Below, one piece after another: positions 45,435 through 54,589 of a DNA stretch of 56,696 nucleotides. The position numbers were made by a program, and so were the translations under genes. The number at the start of each line of letters is the position of its first letter. Within the stretch, counting starts at the first letter, position 1. The notes beneath the pieces were generated by a model. That model had not been told where the DNA came from, made no database searches, and worked only from the letters and a program-made list of their open reading frames with translations. Source of the DNA: Candidatus Epulonipiscium fishelsonii (GTDB lineage Bacteria; Bacillota; Clostridia; Lachnospirales; Cellulosilyticaceae). Location: the NCBI GenBank assembly GCA_001983455.1, contig LJDB01000070.1, positions 1 to 56,696 on the forward strand, in the 5' to 3' direction.

Positions 45435-47501
45435 TTAGAAAAATTTAGACAAATCTTTAGTTGCACTAATAATTCCAGATAATGAATTTTGTATAGATGT
45501 TATTGAAGTATTCATTTGTTTTATCAAAGGTAAACTTCCTGTAATTTGACTATAATTGTCTTTGCTACACTCCTTAATATAAGATGTAATATCGTTAAAT
45601 GCATCTGTACTTTTTTCTAACTTCGTAACTTCTTTGTTCAATTCTTCAATAATATTATTAGCATTTAAAGAACTGCCAATGATTGTAGATAAAGACACAT
45701 TTACGTCTCCCAAAGCATCTTTACTTTTTGCAAGACTTTCTTTTTGCTGATTATTAGCATCTTTGGTTTGAGTAATTTGGTCTTGAATTGTACCCAAAAT
45801 ATTTGAAATTTCACTTGTAGCTTCATAAGATTGTCCTGCTAGTGTTTTTATTTCATTTGCAACAACTGCAAAGCCTTTTCCAAGTTCACCTGCTCGTGCT
45901 GCCTCAATAGATGCATTTAAAGCTAACAAACTTGTTTGATCTGAAATTTTAGTTATCAATCCAATAATATTATTTATTTCTTGAGATTTTTGAAGTAAAC
46001 TATCTGTTAAAGCCATCCCACTATTTATATCCATTTCTAAATCTGATATTACTTCTTGCAATCCTTCAAGCTGGTCTTTTCCTTTGTTTGAATTTTTGCT
46101 TGAAACTTCAGATTCGGTTTTTAAGTTCGTATTTATAGCATATACATTAGACAAACTTGCTAAAAGCTTATCTACTATATCAGACATCTTCATAATAGAA
46201 TTATGTTCCTCTGTTACAGTATCATTAGATAAGACAAGGTTATCCTTTAAAGGAGTAAGCGTATTAATTAGATTAGTCATTTCGTCTTCATGTGAAGTTT
46301 GCAAACTATTGATTTTATCAATGTTGCTTGTTAGTCCTTTAAGTGCTTGATCATTTTTATTAATAATTTTTTGCATTGCTGTATTTAAACCAACTAATTC
46401 CGTAGTCATCCCTTTAATTTCTCCTGATAAAGTGATTTCGTTATTACCTATAGCATTTAATTGCTTTTCAAAAAGTTTAATGGGTCTAAAACATAAACCA
46501 ATTACAATAGGAACAATTATAATTGAAATTAAAATAATAATTCCTGTATCAGCAAAAATGTCTCCTGTAAAATCATCTAGTTTGTTTGATATGATTTCCA
46601 TTGGGCTGTTAATAATATTAGCTATTTCCATATATGGATCAGTATTTACAGTGGTGTATAAAACATATTTTACACGATCAGTTTTATCTTTCACTGGCAA
46701 ACATACTTCTAATATATCTTCTTTAACATATATGGTTGCTTGTTTTGAAGTAAAGACGTTTAATATGTTACTATTGTTAGAATGTCCACCTTTTCTGTAA
46801 TAAGGAGAGACCCCTGCTATTGTGTTTTCTGTTAAAATTGTATCTGTACTGTCAACTAAATACATCTGAGTAATTCCATTTGCTGGAGTAATATATTGAC
46901 TAAGAGAATTCTCAAGACTACTTGAATTATATCCAGTTTGAAGTAAACCTCTTCCATCTGGACGTGCAATAGTAGTAAATTTAAATACTGAGTTATTAGT
47001 GACTTTAAGCCTTAAATCTGATGGCATATATGTAGACTTTCCAGTTAATAAATCAATATAATTTGGGTCAATATCATAAATATTAAGGCCAGTTTCAACA
47101 ATCCCATCTTCTGTGGAATATATAAAAACCCCCTCTTCGTTTGTAACGTATACATCAGCCATTTTGGTTATTTCTTGCATAAACGATACATCTTCCATTG
47201 TCAAATCGCCTTTTAAATGATCGATTTCTCTAAGCAGTAATGCGGAATTCAACATGTTTTTGTCAATTTCTTCTTCAATTTCATTTACATAATTTACAAT
47301 GTTTAGTAACAAATTTTCTACTTCAGAAATCATACTATCTTCTATTCCATTTGATACTTCTTGTGTTAAAATAATTTGTTCTTCTTCCAAGCTAGTTGCT
47401 ATTTGATTTATTTTAGCAATAAATCTACTTGACATTCCTAATAAAAGTAAGATCATCAAAATTACTAATCTTAATTTTATACTTCCTTTTCTTCCAAACA
47501 T
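45435..47501 (-). CDS. Methyl-accepting chemotaxis protein with extracellular sensor domain
   Basis: The 688-residue receptor has a membrane helix at about 10-28, a periplasm-side (extracellular) region of about 290 residues with a Cache-like segment ([19 protein letters not shown]), a second membrane helix near 320-340 ([16 protein letters not shown]), and a long cytoplasmic coiled coil. The signalling tip reads [20 protein letters not shown] and continues [20 protein letters not shown], which binds CheA and CheW. The ligand is unknown. No HAMP motif is obvious, and the C-terminal coil is relatively long. It has a good sigma-A promoter and GGAGG site. It is upstream of, and reads toward, the giant surface-protein gene. 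Confidence 0.92.
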   Translation of the reverse strand: MFGRKGSIKLRLVILMILLLLGMSSRFIAKINQIATSLEEEQIILTQEVSNGIEDSMISEVENLLLNIVNYVNEIEEEIDKNMLNSALLLREIDHLKGDLTMEDVSFMQEITKMADVYVTNEEGVFIYSTEDGIVETGLNIYDIDPNYIDLLTGKSTYMPSDLRLKVTNNSVFKFTTIARPDGRGLLQTGYNSSSLENSLSQYITPANGITQMYLVDSTDTILTENTIAGVSPYYRKGGHSNNSNILNVFTSKQATIYVKEDILEVCLPVKDKTDRVKYVLYTTVNTDPYMEIANIINSPMEIISNKLDDFTGDIFADTGIIILISIIIVPIVIGLCFRPIKLFEKQLNAIGNNEITLSGEIKGMTTELVGLNTAMQKIINKNDQALKGLTSNIDKINSLQTSHEDEMTNLINTLTPLKDNLVLSNDTVTEEHNSIMKMSDIVDKLLASLSNVYAINTNLKTESEVSSKNSNKGKDQLEGLQEVISDLEMDINSGMALTDSLLQKSQEINNIIGLITKISDQTSLLALNASIEAARAGELGKGFAVVANEIKTLAGQSYEATSEISNILGTIQDQITQTKDANNQQKESLAKSKDALGDVNVSLSTIIGSSLNANNIIEELNKEVTKLEKSTDAFNDITSYIKECSKDNYSQITGSLPLIKQMNTSITSIQNSLSGIISATKDLSKFF

Positions 47502-47537
47502 ATCTCACCCTCCGTTTAAAATATTGTTTACCATATT

Positions 47538-47566
47538 ATTATACAATAAATAATATATATGCTCAA
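47538..47566 (-). promoter_or_regulatory. Predicted sigma-A promoter of the chemoreceptor gene
   Basis: On the minus strand TTGAGC (47561-47566) and a consensus TATAAT (47538-47543) are 17 bases apart, about 40 bases before the start codon. Confidence 0.65.
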
Positions 47567-47668
47567 GTGTAATTGTGTTATGTATATAAAAATTATAGTA
47601 CATTTTTTGGAGAACTCTTTGGTACATACAAATGAGAGAGCACACTGTACTCCCTCTAGTTTTGAATA

Positions 47669-49363
47669 TTAAAGTTTTTTGTCATCAATATTATCTAAAT
47701 ATTCCTTTATCTCATTTATAACACTTGCTATACAGCCATCTTCAAATGGAGAAATTAAATTAGCTAACTCCACTAGTTGTAAAAATGATTTAGTTCCTCC
47801 AACTTTACAAATAGCTAAATACTCTTGCCATCCAACTTCTCTATTGTCATTCATCTTTTTCCAAAATTGCAACGCACAAATTTGAGCCAAAGTATAGTCA
47901 ATATAATAAAATGGCATTGCAAATATATGACCCTGTCTAAACCACCAGCATCCTTCTTCTAACAACTCACAATCCATATAGTTTTTGTGTGGTAAATATT
48001 CTTTTTCAAGCTTTCTCCAATATTTATTTCTTTCTTCTTTTGTCGCCTGTGGGTTTTCATATATAAAATGTTGAAATTCGTCAACTGTAACTCCATAAGG
48101 GATAAATTTCATTGCAGAAGCCAGGTGTGTATATTTATATTTGTTGGTTTCTTCTTCAAAAAATAGTTCCATCCATGGCCACGTTATAAATTCCATACTC
48201 ATCGAATGGATTTCGCAACTTTCACATGTTGCAAAAATCATTCTTGGTACTTCAATATGTCTTGAAGAATAAAGTTGGAAACCATGGCCTGCTTCATGTG
48301 TCAACACGTCAACATCTTCAGATGTGCCATTAAAGTTTGAAAATATAAATGGCGACTTATAATCAGCAAAATATGTGCAATATCCTCCGCCTTGTTTCCC
48401 TGGTTTTGTTTCCAAATCTAGTAATTCATTATCTGTCATAAAATCAAAAAATTCTTTTGTTTCTGCTGATAATTCATCATACATTTTTTTGCCATTATCC
48501 AATATAAAATCTGCATCTCCATGTGGCTTTGCATTACCAGACGTAAACTCGAAGTCTTCATCATAATAAGTTAATATTTCCAATCCCAAGCGTTGTTTTT
48601 GGTCTTCGTACAATTTACTTGCAACTGGGACAATGAGCTCCTTAACTTGCTTTCTAAAATTAGCCACCATTTCTTTGTTATAATCCATTCGGTTCATATT
48701 CACATATCCAAACTCAACATAGTTATTGAACCCTAGTTTTTTCGCTTTTTCATGACGAATTTTTACTAGCTTGTCATATATGTCTTCAAACTTTTCCTTG
48801 TTTTCTTTAAAAAAGTTTATATATAAATCGGTTGTTTCTTTTCTTTCTTGTCTATCTTTTGAAATTCTAAAAGGTCCAAGACCTGCAAGATTATACGTTT
48901 TACCTTTATACTCTATTTGAGCAGACGCAATTAGTTTATCGTATTCGCTTGAAAGTTTATTTTCTTCTTGACATTCTTTTATAACTTCTGGAGAAAAAAC
49001 TTTCAAACTATTTTCTGTAAGTTTAAAGTACAGGCTACCAAATTCCGCTTCTAGTTCTAGTCTAAATTTGGAATTTACTAGGGCTTTTGCAAATACAAGC
49101 TTAATTTCGTCATACAATGGAGAATATTCGTCCCAATATTCATTCTCTTTAGAGTAAAATTCATCTTTGGTATCAATCGTATGACGTACACTAGCAATTT
49201 GTTGTAACGTAGAAATCTTTGATTCATATTTGTGTATCTTTTTAATAATAGTAATTTGGTCATTTGCTGTCTCAGCGTTTTGCATTTCCTGAATTAACGC
49301 ATTAGATTCCTTCTTAAATTGTTCAAAATCTGGTCTTTCATATTTAAAATCTTTAAATTTCAT
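47669..49363 (-). CDS. M3-family oligoendopeptidase (PepF-like)
   Basis: The 564-residue cytoplasmic zinc metallopeptidase cuts short peptides. The zinc motif HEAGH (about residue 355, in VLTHEAGHGFQLY) and the later conserved region with CELLEEGCWWFRQGHIF are typical of the short M3B oligoendopeptidases of Clostridia. Length is normal for this subgroup and shorter than Lactococcus PepF. The ATG follows AGGAGG. It is transcribed alone, between the chemoreceptor and the Lon-like gene. Substrate range is unknown. Confidence 0.92.
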   Translation of the reverse strand: MKFKDFKYERPDFEQFKKESNALIQEMQNAETANDQITIIKKIHKYESKISTLQQIASVRHTIDTKDEFYSKENEYWDEYSPLYDEIKLVFAKALVNSKFRLELEAEFGSLYFKLTENSLKVFSPEVIKECQEENKLSSEYDKLIASAQIEYKGKTYNLAGLGPFRISKDRQERKETTDLYINFFKENKEKFEDIYDKLVKIRHEKAKKLGFNNYVEFGYVNMNRMDYNKEMVANFRKQVKELIVPVASKLYEDQKQRLGLEILTYYDEDFEFTSGNAKPHGDADFILDNGKKMYDELSAETKEFFDFMTDNELLDLETKPGKQGGGYCTYFADYKSPFIFSNFNGTSEDVDVLTHEAGHGFQLYSSRHIEVPRMIFATCESCEIHSMSMEFITWPWMELFFEEETNKYKYTHLASAMKFIPYGVTVDEFQHFIYENPQATKEERNKYWRKLEKEYLPHKNYMDCELLEEGCWWFRQGHIFAMPFYYIDYTLAQICALQFWKKMNDNREVGWQEYLAICKVGGTKSFLQLVELANLISPFEDGCIASVINEIKEYLDNIDDKKL

Positions 49364-49440
49364 ATTTAAAAGCCTCCTATTTTTAGTTTCATCTTATGTT
49401 AACATTATTTAATAATTATTCAAGGCATTTAACATAGTTA

Positions 49441-49488
49441 TCTCATAATAACGATAGAAATCTGTTGGGTATTATCAATATTATGAGA
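49441..49488. promoter_or_regulatory. Inverted repeat upstream of the oligoendopeptidase gene
   Basis: TCTCATAATA (49441-49450) and TATTATGAGA (49479-49488) are perfect 10-base inverted repeats 28 bases apart. They lie between the Lon-like gene terminator and the M3 peptidase start and could be a spaced operator or RNA stem. No known motif is recognised. Confidence 0.35.
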
Positions 49489-49494
49489 TATGAA

Positions 49495-49532
49495 AAAAAG
49501 CTTCAACTATACTTTAAGAATTTTGAAGCTTT
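49495..49532 (-). terminator. Terminator overlapping the end of the Lon-like gene
   Basis: On the minus strand GAAAGCTTCAA pairs with TTGAAGCTTTT around a loop of about 14 bases, followed by TTTTTC. The left arm lies inside the last codons and the stop codon (49514) falls in the loop. Confidence 0.8.
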
Positions 49533-51832
49533 CTTAATTTTTCAATGATTTTATTTTCAATTAAATGGTAAGGCTCTCCTGTTAAAAGTTCAATTCCTTC
49601 TTTAAAAGTTTTAATCGGATATATATGAAACATTCCGTTTTTCACAGCCTCTATTATTTCTTCACTCAAAACTAAGTCAATTTGATTTTGATAAGGAATG
49701 ATTACCCCTTGCTCTTTATTTGGAAACTGTTTACAAGCTTGATAAAATCCTTCAATTTTTTCTGTTACTCCACCAATTGGCTGAATATCTCCATGTTGAT
49801 TGATAGAACCAGTAACTGCCAAACTTTGTTTTATAGGTATTTGTGCCAAGCTTGACATTATAGCAAATAATTCCGTACTTGATGCACTATCTCCATCCAC
49901 TCCAGAATAACTTTGTTCCATGCATACTTTACAAGTTAAATTAGGTTCAATGTTTTGTGCAAAATGTCCACCAAGAAATCCTTCAATAATTTCAACACCT
50001 TTATTATGGCTGCTTCCGCTTAAATTTGAAACTTTTTCCACATTAATGATACCTTTCTTACCTTTATAAGTGGATGCAGTTATTCTCATTGGCTGACCAA
50101 TATTTCTTTGACCTATGCTATATACAGCTAACCCATTTATTTGGCCAACTCTACAGTTTTGAACAGAAATCATACTCCTATTTTCTTTATGACTTTTATT
50201 TATTTCTTTCTTTAAATTATTAAGCTCCATATCTCTAAAATATATTACGTCTTTAATATTTTGTTCTGTTATGCAAATGGTTGCTAGAGAATTTGCTTCT
50301 CTTATTATCTCTTGCAATGCCGTAATATTTGTACTTAACTTGTCGTTTCGTCCTAACAATTTTTGGGTATATCTTAAAGCAACTAACAAAGCATTACAAC
50401 TAACTGGTAACAAATCTTCATTTTTACATTGCTCTTGAACTTTATAAGCTATTTCCTCTATGGAATTTTTATTATAATCTAAATAAGAATTAAACTCTAT
50501 AGTTGATTTGAACAAGTTGGAAAAATCTTTATCATACGACTGCAATAAATATTTTAAATTACTACTTCCAACAATAATTACTTTAATTGGTAGGTCTATT
50601 GGTTGAGGTTCTATAACTTTGGTTTCTACAACGTTTGTACCGTTTATATTTTTAATAGTAACATTTTCATTTCTTAGTGCAGTTTTTAATGCCAACCATC
50701 CTCCAAGCGATTCTATAAGGTCATCTGCTTTTATTAAAAGATAACCACCTCTTGCTTTGTGTAACAATCCACTTTTTATATTTAATATCTCTGTCTCAGC
50801 ATTGCTGATTTCTGAATTTAATTTTATTTGACCGACTAAAGATACATAACTTACTTCTCTGTCATATATTACAGGTGCTCCGTCAAGCTCAATATTATTT
50901 ACAAGTAAATTTACTTCATATTTCTGTACAACATCATCAATATTTTTACTACTTCCTAAAGAAAGATTTATTAGCAAATTATTTTCAACTGGTTCTTCTA
51001 TAAATATTTCAATGTTTTCTATTATATCTTTTAAGATACCATCAAAATAACTAGTTAATTCTTCGTAATGCCTATATTTAATTCTTAAAGCTTTTATCAA
51101 TTTGTCTGCCTGGCTTATAACTAAATTCACTTTTTCATTTTTTATATATAACTCTATTTCTTGTTCCATATTTTTTATCTCCAATAACAATGTTTCTGCT
51201 AACTCATATAAAGCTGTTGAATCATCTTTCATTTGTTTTTTTTCTTCTATGCTAAGAGCTTCATAGGTTGATTGCATAATAGGGACTCCTTCATATATTG
51301 GTATAAATCCTATTCCTTCTTCATCTGCTTTTACTACAAACCCACTTTCTGTAGCCATTTTTTCCAATTCATTCAACATTTCATCTTTCTCATACTCTAA
51401 GTTTGTAAGTAATTTATTTTTTATCACTTGTACAGTAGACCCTTGCACAGATGATTTTAAATCTTCTTTTAAAGCACTAATTATTTCTTTCATGTCTGAT
51501 TGAAAAATTTCACCATCTCCACATTCCATTAAAAGAGCTCTTGGTTGAATGGGATTTTCAAAATTATAAATATAACAAATATCATTTGGGATAGATTTAG
51601 TTTTAGCTATATCGCTTATGTACTTTGCTAATTCATCAAAAAGATTGTCGGATTCAGTTTCTATATAAATATTATAACCTTTATATTTTAAATTTAGTGC
51701 AAAATTTAAAGCTTCAATTGATTCATCTTGCCCTAAAATTTTCCCAATTCTGTCAATATTTCCTGTACTCTCAAAAGAAAAATCTGAAGGTTGATAAGAA
51801 TTTTTTAGTTGTTGCCATGATATTTCCTGCAT
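49514..51832 (-). CDS. Lon-like protease without an intact ATP-binding loop
   Basis: The 772-residue protein has the layout of the Lon-related proteins with an AAA-type N-terminal region and a C-terminal Lon protease domain. The catalytic dyad is clear: Ser649 in DGDSASSTEL and Lys692 in GGVTEKIEGF, 43 residues apart as in E. coli Lon. In the N-terminal region, after LGQDESIEALNFALNLKYKG, the place where relatives have a GxxGxGKT loop reads ETESDNLFD (about 58-66), so ATP binding seems lost there; the later strand GGYLLIKADDL (Walker B position) also lacks the usual acidic pair. It is probably an ATP-independent peptidase or a regulator. The long middle part is coiled coil. The start has AGGGAGG. 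Confidence 0.86.
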   Translation of the reverse strand: MQEISWQQLKNSYQPSDFSFESTGNIDRIGKILGQDESIEALNFALNLKYKGYNIYIETESDNLFDELAKYISDIAKTKSIPNDICYIYNFENPIQPRALLMECGDGEIFQSDMKEIISALKEDLKSSVQGSTVQVIKNKLLTNLEYEKDEMLNELEKMATESGFVVKADEEGIGFIPIYEGVPIMQSTYEALSIEEKKQMKDDSTALYELAETLLLEIKNMEQEIELYIKNEKVNLVISQADKLIKALRIKYRHYEELTSYFDGILKDIIENIEIFIEEPVENNLLINLSLGSSKNIDDVVQKYEVNLLVNNIELDGAPVIYDREVSYVSLVGQIKLNSEISNAETEILNIKSGLLHKARGGYLLIKADDLIESLGGWLALKTALRNENVTIKNINGTNVVETKVIEPQPIDLPIKVIIVGSSNLKYLLQSYDKDFSNLFKSTIEFNSYLDYNKNSIEEIAYKVQEQCKNEDLLPVSCNALLVALRYTQKLLGRNDKLSTNITALQEIIREANSLATICITEQNIKDVIYFRDMELNNLKKEINKSHKENRSMISVQNCRVGQINGLAVYSIGQRNIGQPMRITASTYKGKKGIINVEKVSNLSGSSHNKGVEIIEGFLGGHFAQNIEPNLTCKVCMEQSYSGVDGDSASSTELFAIMSSLAQIPIKQSLAVTGSINQHGDIQPIGGVTEKIEGFYQACKQFPNKEQGVIIPYQNQIDLVLSEEIIEAVKNGMFHIYPIKTFKEGIELLTGEPYHLIENKIIEKLRKLQNS

Positions 51833-51921
51833 AATATCCCTCCCTCCCTACAATATATTCAATTGAGCTTATTTTATTTACAAATAATTCGACAAAAATA
51901 ATAAAAAAATAAGAAGTCGAA

Positions 51922-51955
51922 AAAAATGTCCTTTCCCTAAAGAAAAGACATTTTT
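51922..51955 (-). terminator. Terminator of the metallo-beta-lactamase gene
   Basis: On the minus strand AAAAATGTC and GACATTTTT pair perfectly (9 bp, with further pairing inside) and T residues follow. It lies 15 bases after the stop codon. Confidence 0.8.
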
Positions 51956-51969
51956 GATAAAATATAATG

Positions 51970-52815
51970 CTAATTTATTTCCGTTATCCAAGTTATATCG
52001 TTATCTGGCCAAATAGTGCATAATATTGTTCCATCTAAATCGGTGCGATATATTTCCATATCACGTTCATTATATCGTTCAAGTGTTTGAGTGTGAGGAT
52101 GCCCATATTTATTGTCTTTCCCTGCACTTATTACGACATATTCAGCATCAACCTTATCTAGGAATTCTTCTGTGGAAGAAGTTTTGGAACCATGATGAGC
52201 AGATTTTAAAATGTCAACTTCTTCGGCAAACTCCATAAAAGCTTTTTCTGCTGCACTTTCCATATCTCCAGTAAATAAAACTTTAGTGTCCATATATACC
52301 ATCTCTATAACAACACTATTGTCATTTTCATCTTTGTAGCTATCTCCTGTTTCAATAATTTTGAAGTTTAAATGTTCATCAATATGAATATTCATACTAG
52401 TGTCTTCTTTGTATGCAGCATTTTCAGCATTACGCATCAACTTATAATTTTCATAAGTCTTAGTAGTTTTATCTGTATCTCCAGAGTCTATAATATTTTC
52501 TACTTTGAATTCTTCTAAAACTTCGTCAGCTCCTCCAATATGATCTGCATCCATATGTGTTAAAACAAAGTAATCCAGAGCTTTTACACCTTGCTCTTTT
52601 AAATAATTAACAACCGTATCACCTGAACTGTTATCACCTGCATCAATAAGCATGTCAAAATCCCCATAATTGATAAAAATAGAATCTCCTTGTCCAACAT
52701 CAATGAAATGAATATCTACTGGAATCTCTTTAGTTTGTGATTTGACATCATCACTGACTTTAGGACTACATCCAGAAGCAAGTAAAATTAAAATTAGTGG
52801 AAACAATTTTTGCAT
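51970..52815 (-). CDS. ComEC/Rec2-like metallo-beta-lactamase lipoprotein
   Basis: The 281-residue protein has a lipoprotein signal (MQKLFPLILILLASGC; the modified residue would be Cys16) and a metallo-beta-lactamase hydrolase domain. The zinc motif is THMDADHIGG, preceded by FIDVGQGDSIFI, and later HHGSKTSS supplies another ligand. This is the ComEC-type hydrolase domain detached from its membrane channel. In competence it degrades the non-transported DNA strand, but free-standing secreted versions are common in Firmicutes and their targets are uncertain. It is a single gene with its own terminator and AAGGAGG site. No other competence genes are nearby. Confidence 0.88.
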   Translation of the reverse strand: MQKLFPLILILLASGCSPKVSDDVKSQTKEIPVDIHFIDVGQGDSIFINYGDFDMLIDAGDNSSGDTVVNYLKEQGVKALDYFVLTHMDADHIGGADEVLEEFKVENIIDSGDTDKTTKTYENYKLMRNAENAAYKEDTSMNIHIDEHLNFKIIETGDSYKDENDNSVVIEMVYMDTKVLFTGDMESAAEKAFMEFAEEVDILKSAHHGSKTSSTEEFLDKVDAEYVVISAGKDNKYGHPHTQTLERYNERDMEIYRTDLDGTILCTIWPDNDITWITEIN

Positions 52816-52891
52816 GAATAAAATCCTCCTTAAACATTATCTTAAGTATATAGTATGTTGGAAAAGCTTTGTTTACTCATATTTGGATAAT

Positions 52892-52924
52892 AAAGTAAGC
52901 AGGAATTAGATCTCTGCTTACTTT
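52892..52924 (-). terminator. Terminator after spoVFB
   Basis: On the minus strand a perfect 11-bp stem (AAAGTAAGCAG with CTGCTTACTTT, 11-base loop) is followed by ATTATCC; the tail is weak. It lies about 11 bases after the spoVFB stop. Confidence 0.65.
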
Positions 52925-52934
52925 TATAAAAAAA

Positions 52935-53516
52935 TTATAAGAGAATGGGTTGAACTTGTTTATATTCCAATGCGTATTTTATGGTCTCAGGTACTAAATC
53001 AAGATTTGAAATTAATGAGCAAGGTTTATTGATTGGGTTATCTTGGCCAAACGGTACAAAGAAAATATTTTGGTTGTATATAAGTTGCCCGATATTTTTC
53101 AAATTCATTCCAAGGCCATCATTCGTGGATATTGCAATAATTACTGGTGTATTATTTCTAAGCACAGATTTTGTAGCAAGAGTTACTGGTGTATCTGTAA
53201 TAGAGTTTGCAATTTTTGTAAGAGTATTTCCTGTGCAAGGAGCAACTAGCATTGCATCAACAATGTGTTTTGGGCCAATAGGCTCCGCTCCAACAATAGT
53301 ATGAATAATTTCCTTACCACTCAAATCTTCGACTTGTTTAATAAAATCTTCACGCTTCCCAAATCTAGTAGTAATTTCATAAGCATTAAATGACATTATA
53401 GGATAAACTTCCACTCCCATATTTACTAAATTTTCAATCATAATAATTGCTTTACTAAATGTACAAAAAGAACCACATAAAGCAACACCAAGTTTTAATC
53501 CATGTAATTCCTTCAT
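52935..53516 (-). CDS. spoVFB: Dipicolinate synthase subunit B
   Basis: SpoVFB is the flavoprotein subunit of the enzyme that oxidises dihydrodipicolinate to dipicolinic acid, the Ca-DPA spore-core solute. The 193-residue protein shows the flavin-type opening LGVALCGSFCTFSKAI and the block VAPCTGNTLTKIANSITDTP, similar to PPC-decarboxylase-like flavoproteins. Length is close to the usual 200. The ribosome site AAGGAGGGG sits inside spoVFA, one base before which that gene ends, so the two are coupled. Together with spoVFA it shows that this organism can make heat-resistance-type spores. Confidence 0.94.
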   Translation of the reverse strand: MKELHGLKLGVALCGSFCTFSKAIIMIENLVNMGVEVYPIMSFNAYEITTRFGKREDFIKQVEDLSGKEIIHTIVGAEPIGPKHIVDAMLVAPCTGNTLTKIANSITDTPVTLATKSVLRNNTPVIIAISTNDGLGMNLKNIGQLIYNQNIFFVPFGQDNPINKPCSLISNLDLVPETIKYALEYKQVQPILL

Positions 53517-53517
53517 T

Positions 53518-54384
53518 CTACATCCCCTCCTTAATTATAATTTCAAGTCCATGGTATAATATTTTTGCAGCAGTCTTTGGAGCAATTTTTCCAGGTAGCC
53601 CTGGTGCTGGAATGTATTGTATCCCTTTATTTTTAGTATACTCAACATCAACAATTCCACCTGGATTAGATGCAAGCTCAATATATATAGCATCATTTTT
53701 GCAAACATCTATAAATTCATTAGTTAATATTTGAATAGGAATAGTATTAAATATAAAATCAAATTTGTTTAGCACATTTTTAAGTTTAGGCAGTGGAACA
53801 GGAATATAATCGTATGTTGAAATAAAAGCAAGATCCGCTGTGGAGCGAGCTTCAACATATACATTTGCCCCGATGCCTTTTAGCTTATTAGCGAGAATTT
53901 TACCACATCGACCAAATCCTAAAACAATACAATTGCTTTCGTTTAAAGTAATTTCACTATTTTGCATTGCATATTGAATGGCACCTTCAGCAGTAGGAAT
54001 AGCATTAAGGATTGCTATCTCGTCCATTTCCATAAGATCAACAAACTTAAGATTTCTTTTATTCAAAGCTTCTATCAATTGGTTGTTTAATACGGATAGA
54101 CATAAAAATGGATTTGTCACATTTTGCATAAACATTTCGATAGATACACTTACATTGCTAAGTGGTGTAAAAAGATTTTTTCCATCACGACTAAATGGAA
54201 TTGGCCCAATTACATAACTACATTGATTAATTTCTTCTAGGGAAGTTATAATATTAGCGGTTTCTGGAATGTCAGGATGATTTAACGCATATACACATGT
54301 TTTAATACCATTTGCACATAAAATTTCACATAATCGAACAAAACGTAAATCTCCCCCAACAATGCCAACAGAAAATTGATTCAA
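53518..54384 (-). CDS. spoVFA: Dipicolinate synthase subunit A
   Basis: SpoVFA is the NAD(P)-dependent oxidoreductase subunit of dipicolinate synthase. The protein shows an N-terminal FSVGIVGGDLRF, a second nucleotide-binding GLG-type motif in VLGFGRCGKILANKLKGIGA, and the conserved ELASNPGGIVD and APGLPGKIAPKTA segments. I choose TTG at 54384 as the start (289 residues), because GGAGG lies 8 bases ahead and the product then begins MNQFSVGIVGGD as in Bacillus; an ATG five codons earlier has a poorly placed site. The precursor genes dapA and asd are not adjacent. Confidence 0.93.
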   Translation of the reverse strand: MNQFSVGIVGGDLRFVRLCEILCANGIKTCVYALNHPDIPETANIITSLEEINQCSYVIGPIPFSRDGKNLFTPLSNVSVSIEMFMQNVTNPFLCLSVLNNQLIEALNKRNLKFVDLMEMDEIAILNAIPTAEGAIQYAMQNSEITLNESNCIVLGFGRCGKILANKLKGIGANVYVEARSTADLAFISTYDYIPVPLPKLKNVLNKFDFIFNTIPIQILTNEFIDVCKNDAIYIELASNPGGIVDVEYTKNKGIQYIPAPGLPGKIAPKTAAKILYHGLEIIIKEGM

Positions 54385-54547
54385 AGCACATACCTCCATT
54401 AACACCTGCTATACTTATAAAATATGTATAAATTGATAAGTTGTTACAAAATCTAAGACAAAATATATTAATATAATTGTAAATCAAAGATATGTGTTAT
54501 GCCCAAGAAATAAGAAATTTACAGTCATTTTTTATCAAAATTCCAGA

Positions 54548-54577
54548 AAAAAAATAGTCCACAAGGTGAACTATTTA
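54548..54577 (-). terminator. Terminator of the last chemoreceptor gene
   Basis: On the minus strand AATAGTTCAC pairs with GTGGACTATT (10 pairs, one G-T wobble, 3-base loop) and runs straight into TTTTTT. It is about 15 bases after the stop. Confidence 0.85.
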
Positions 54578-54589
54578 TTCGTGATTAGC

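Noticed and set aside
51970-52815. A competence locus around the ComEC-like lipoprotein
   Set aside because: The membrane channel part of ComEC and all other com genes are missing; only the hydrolase domain is present, as in many unrelated secreted proteins.
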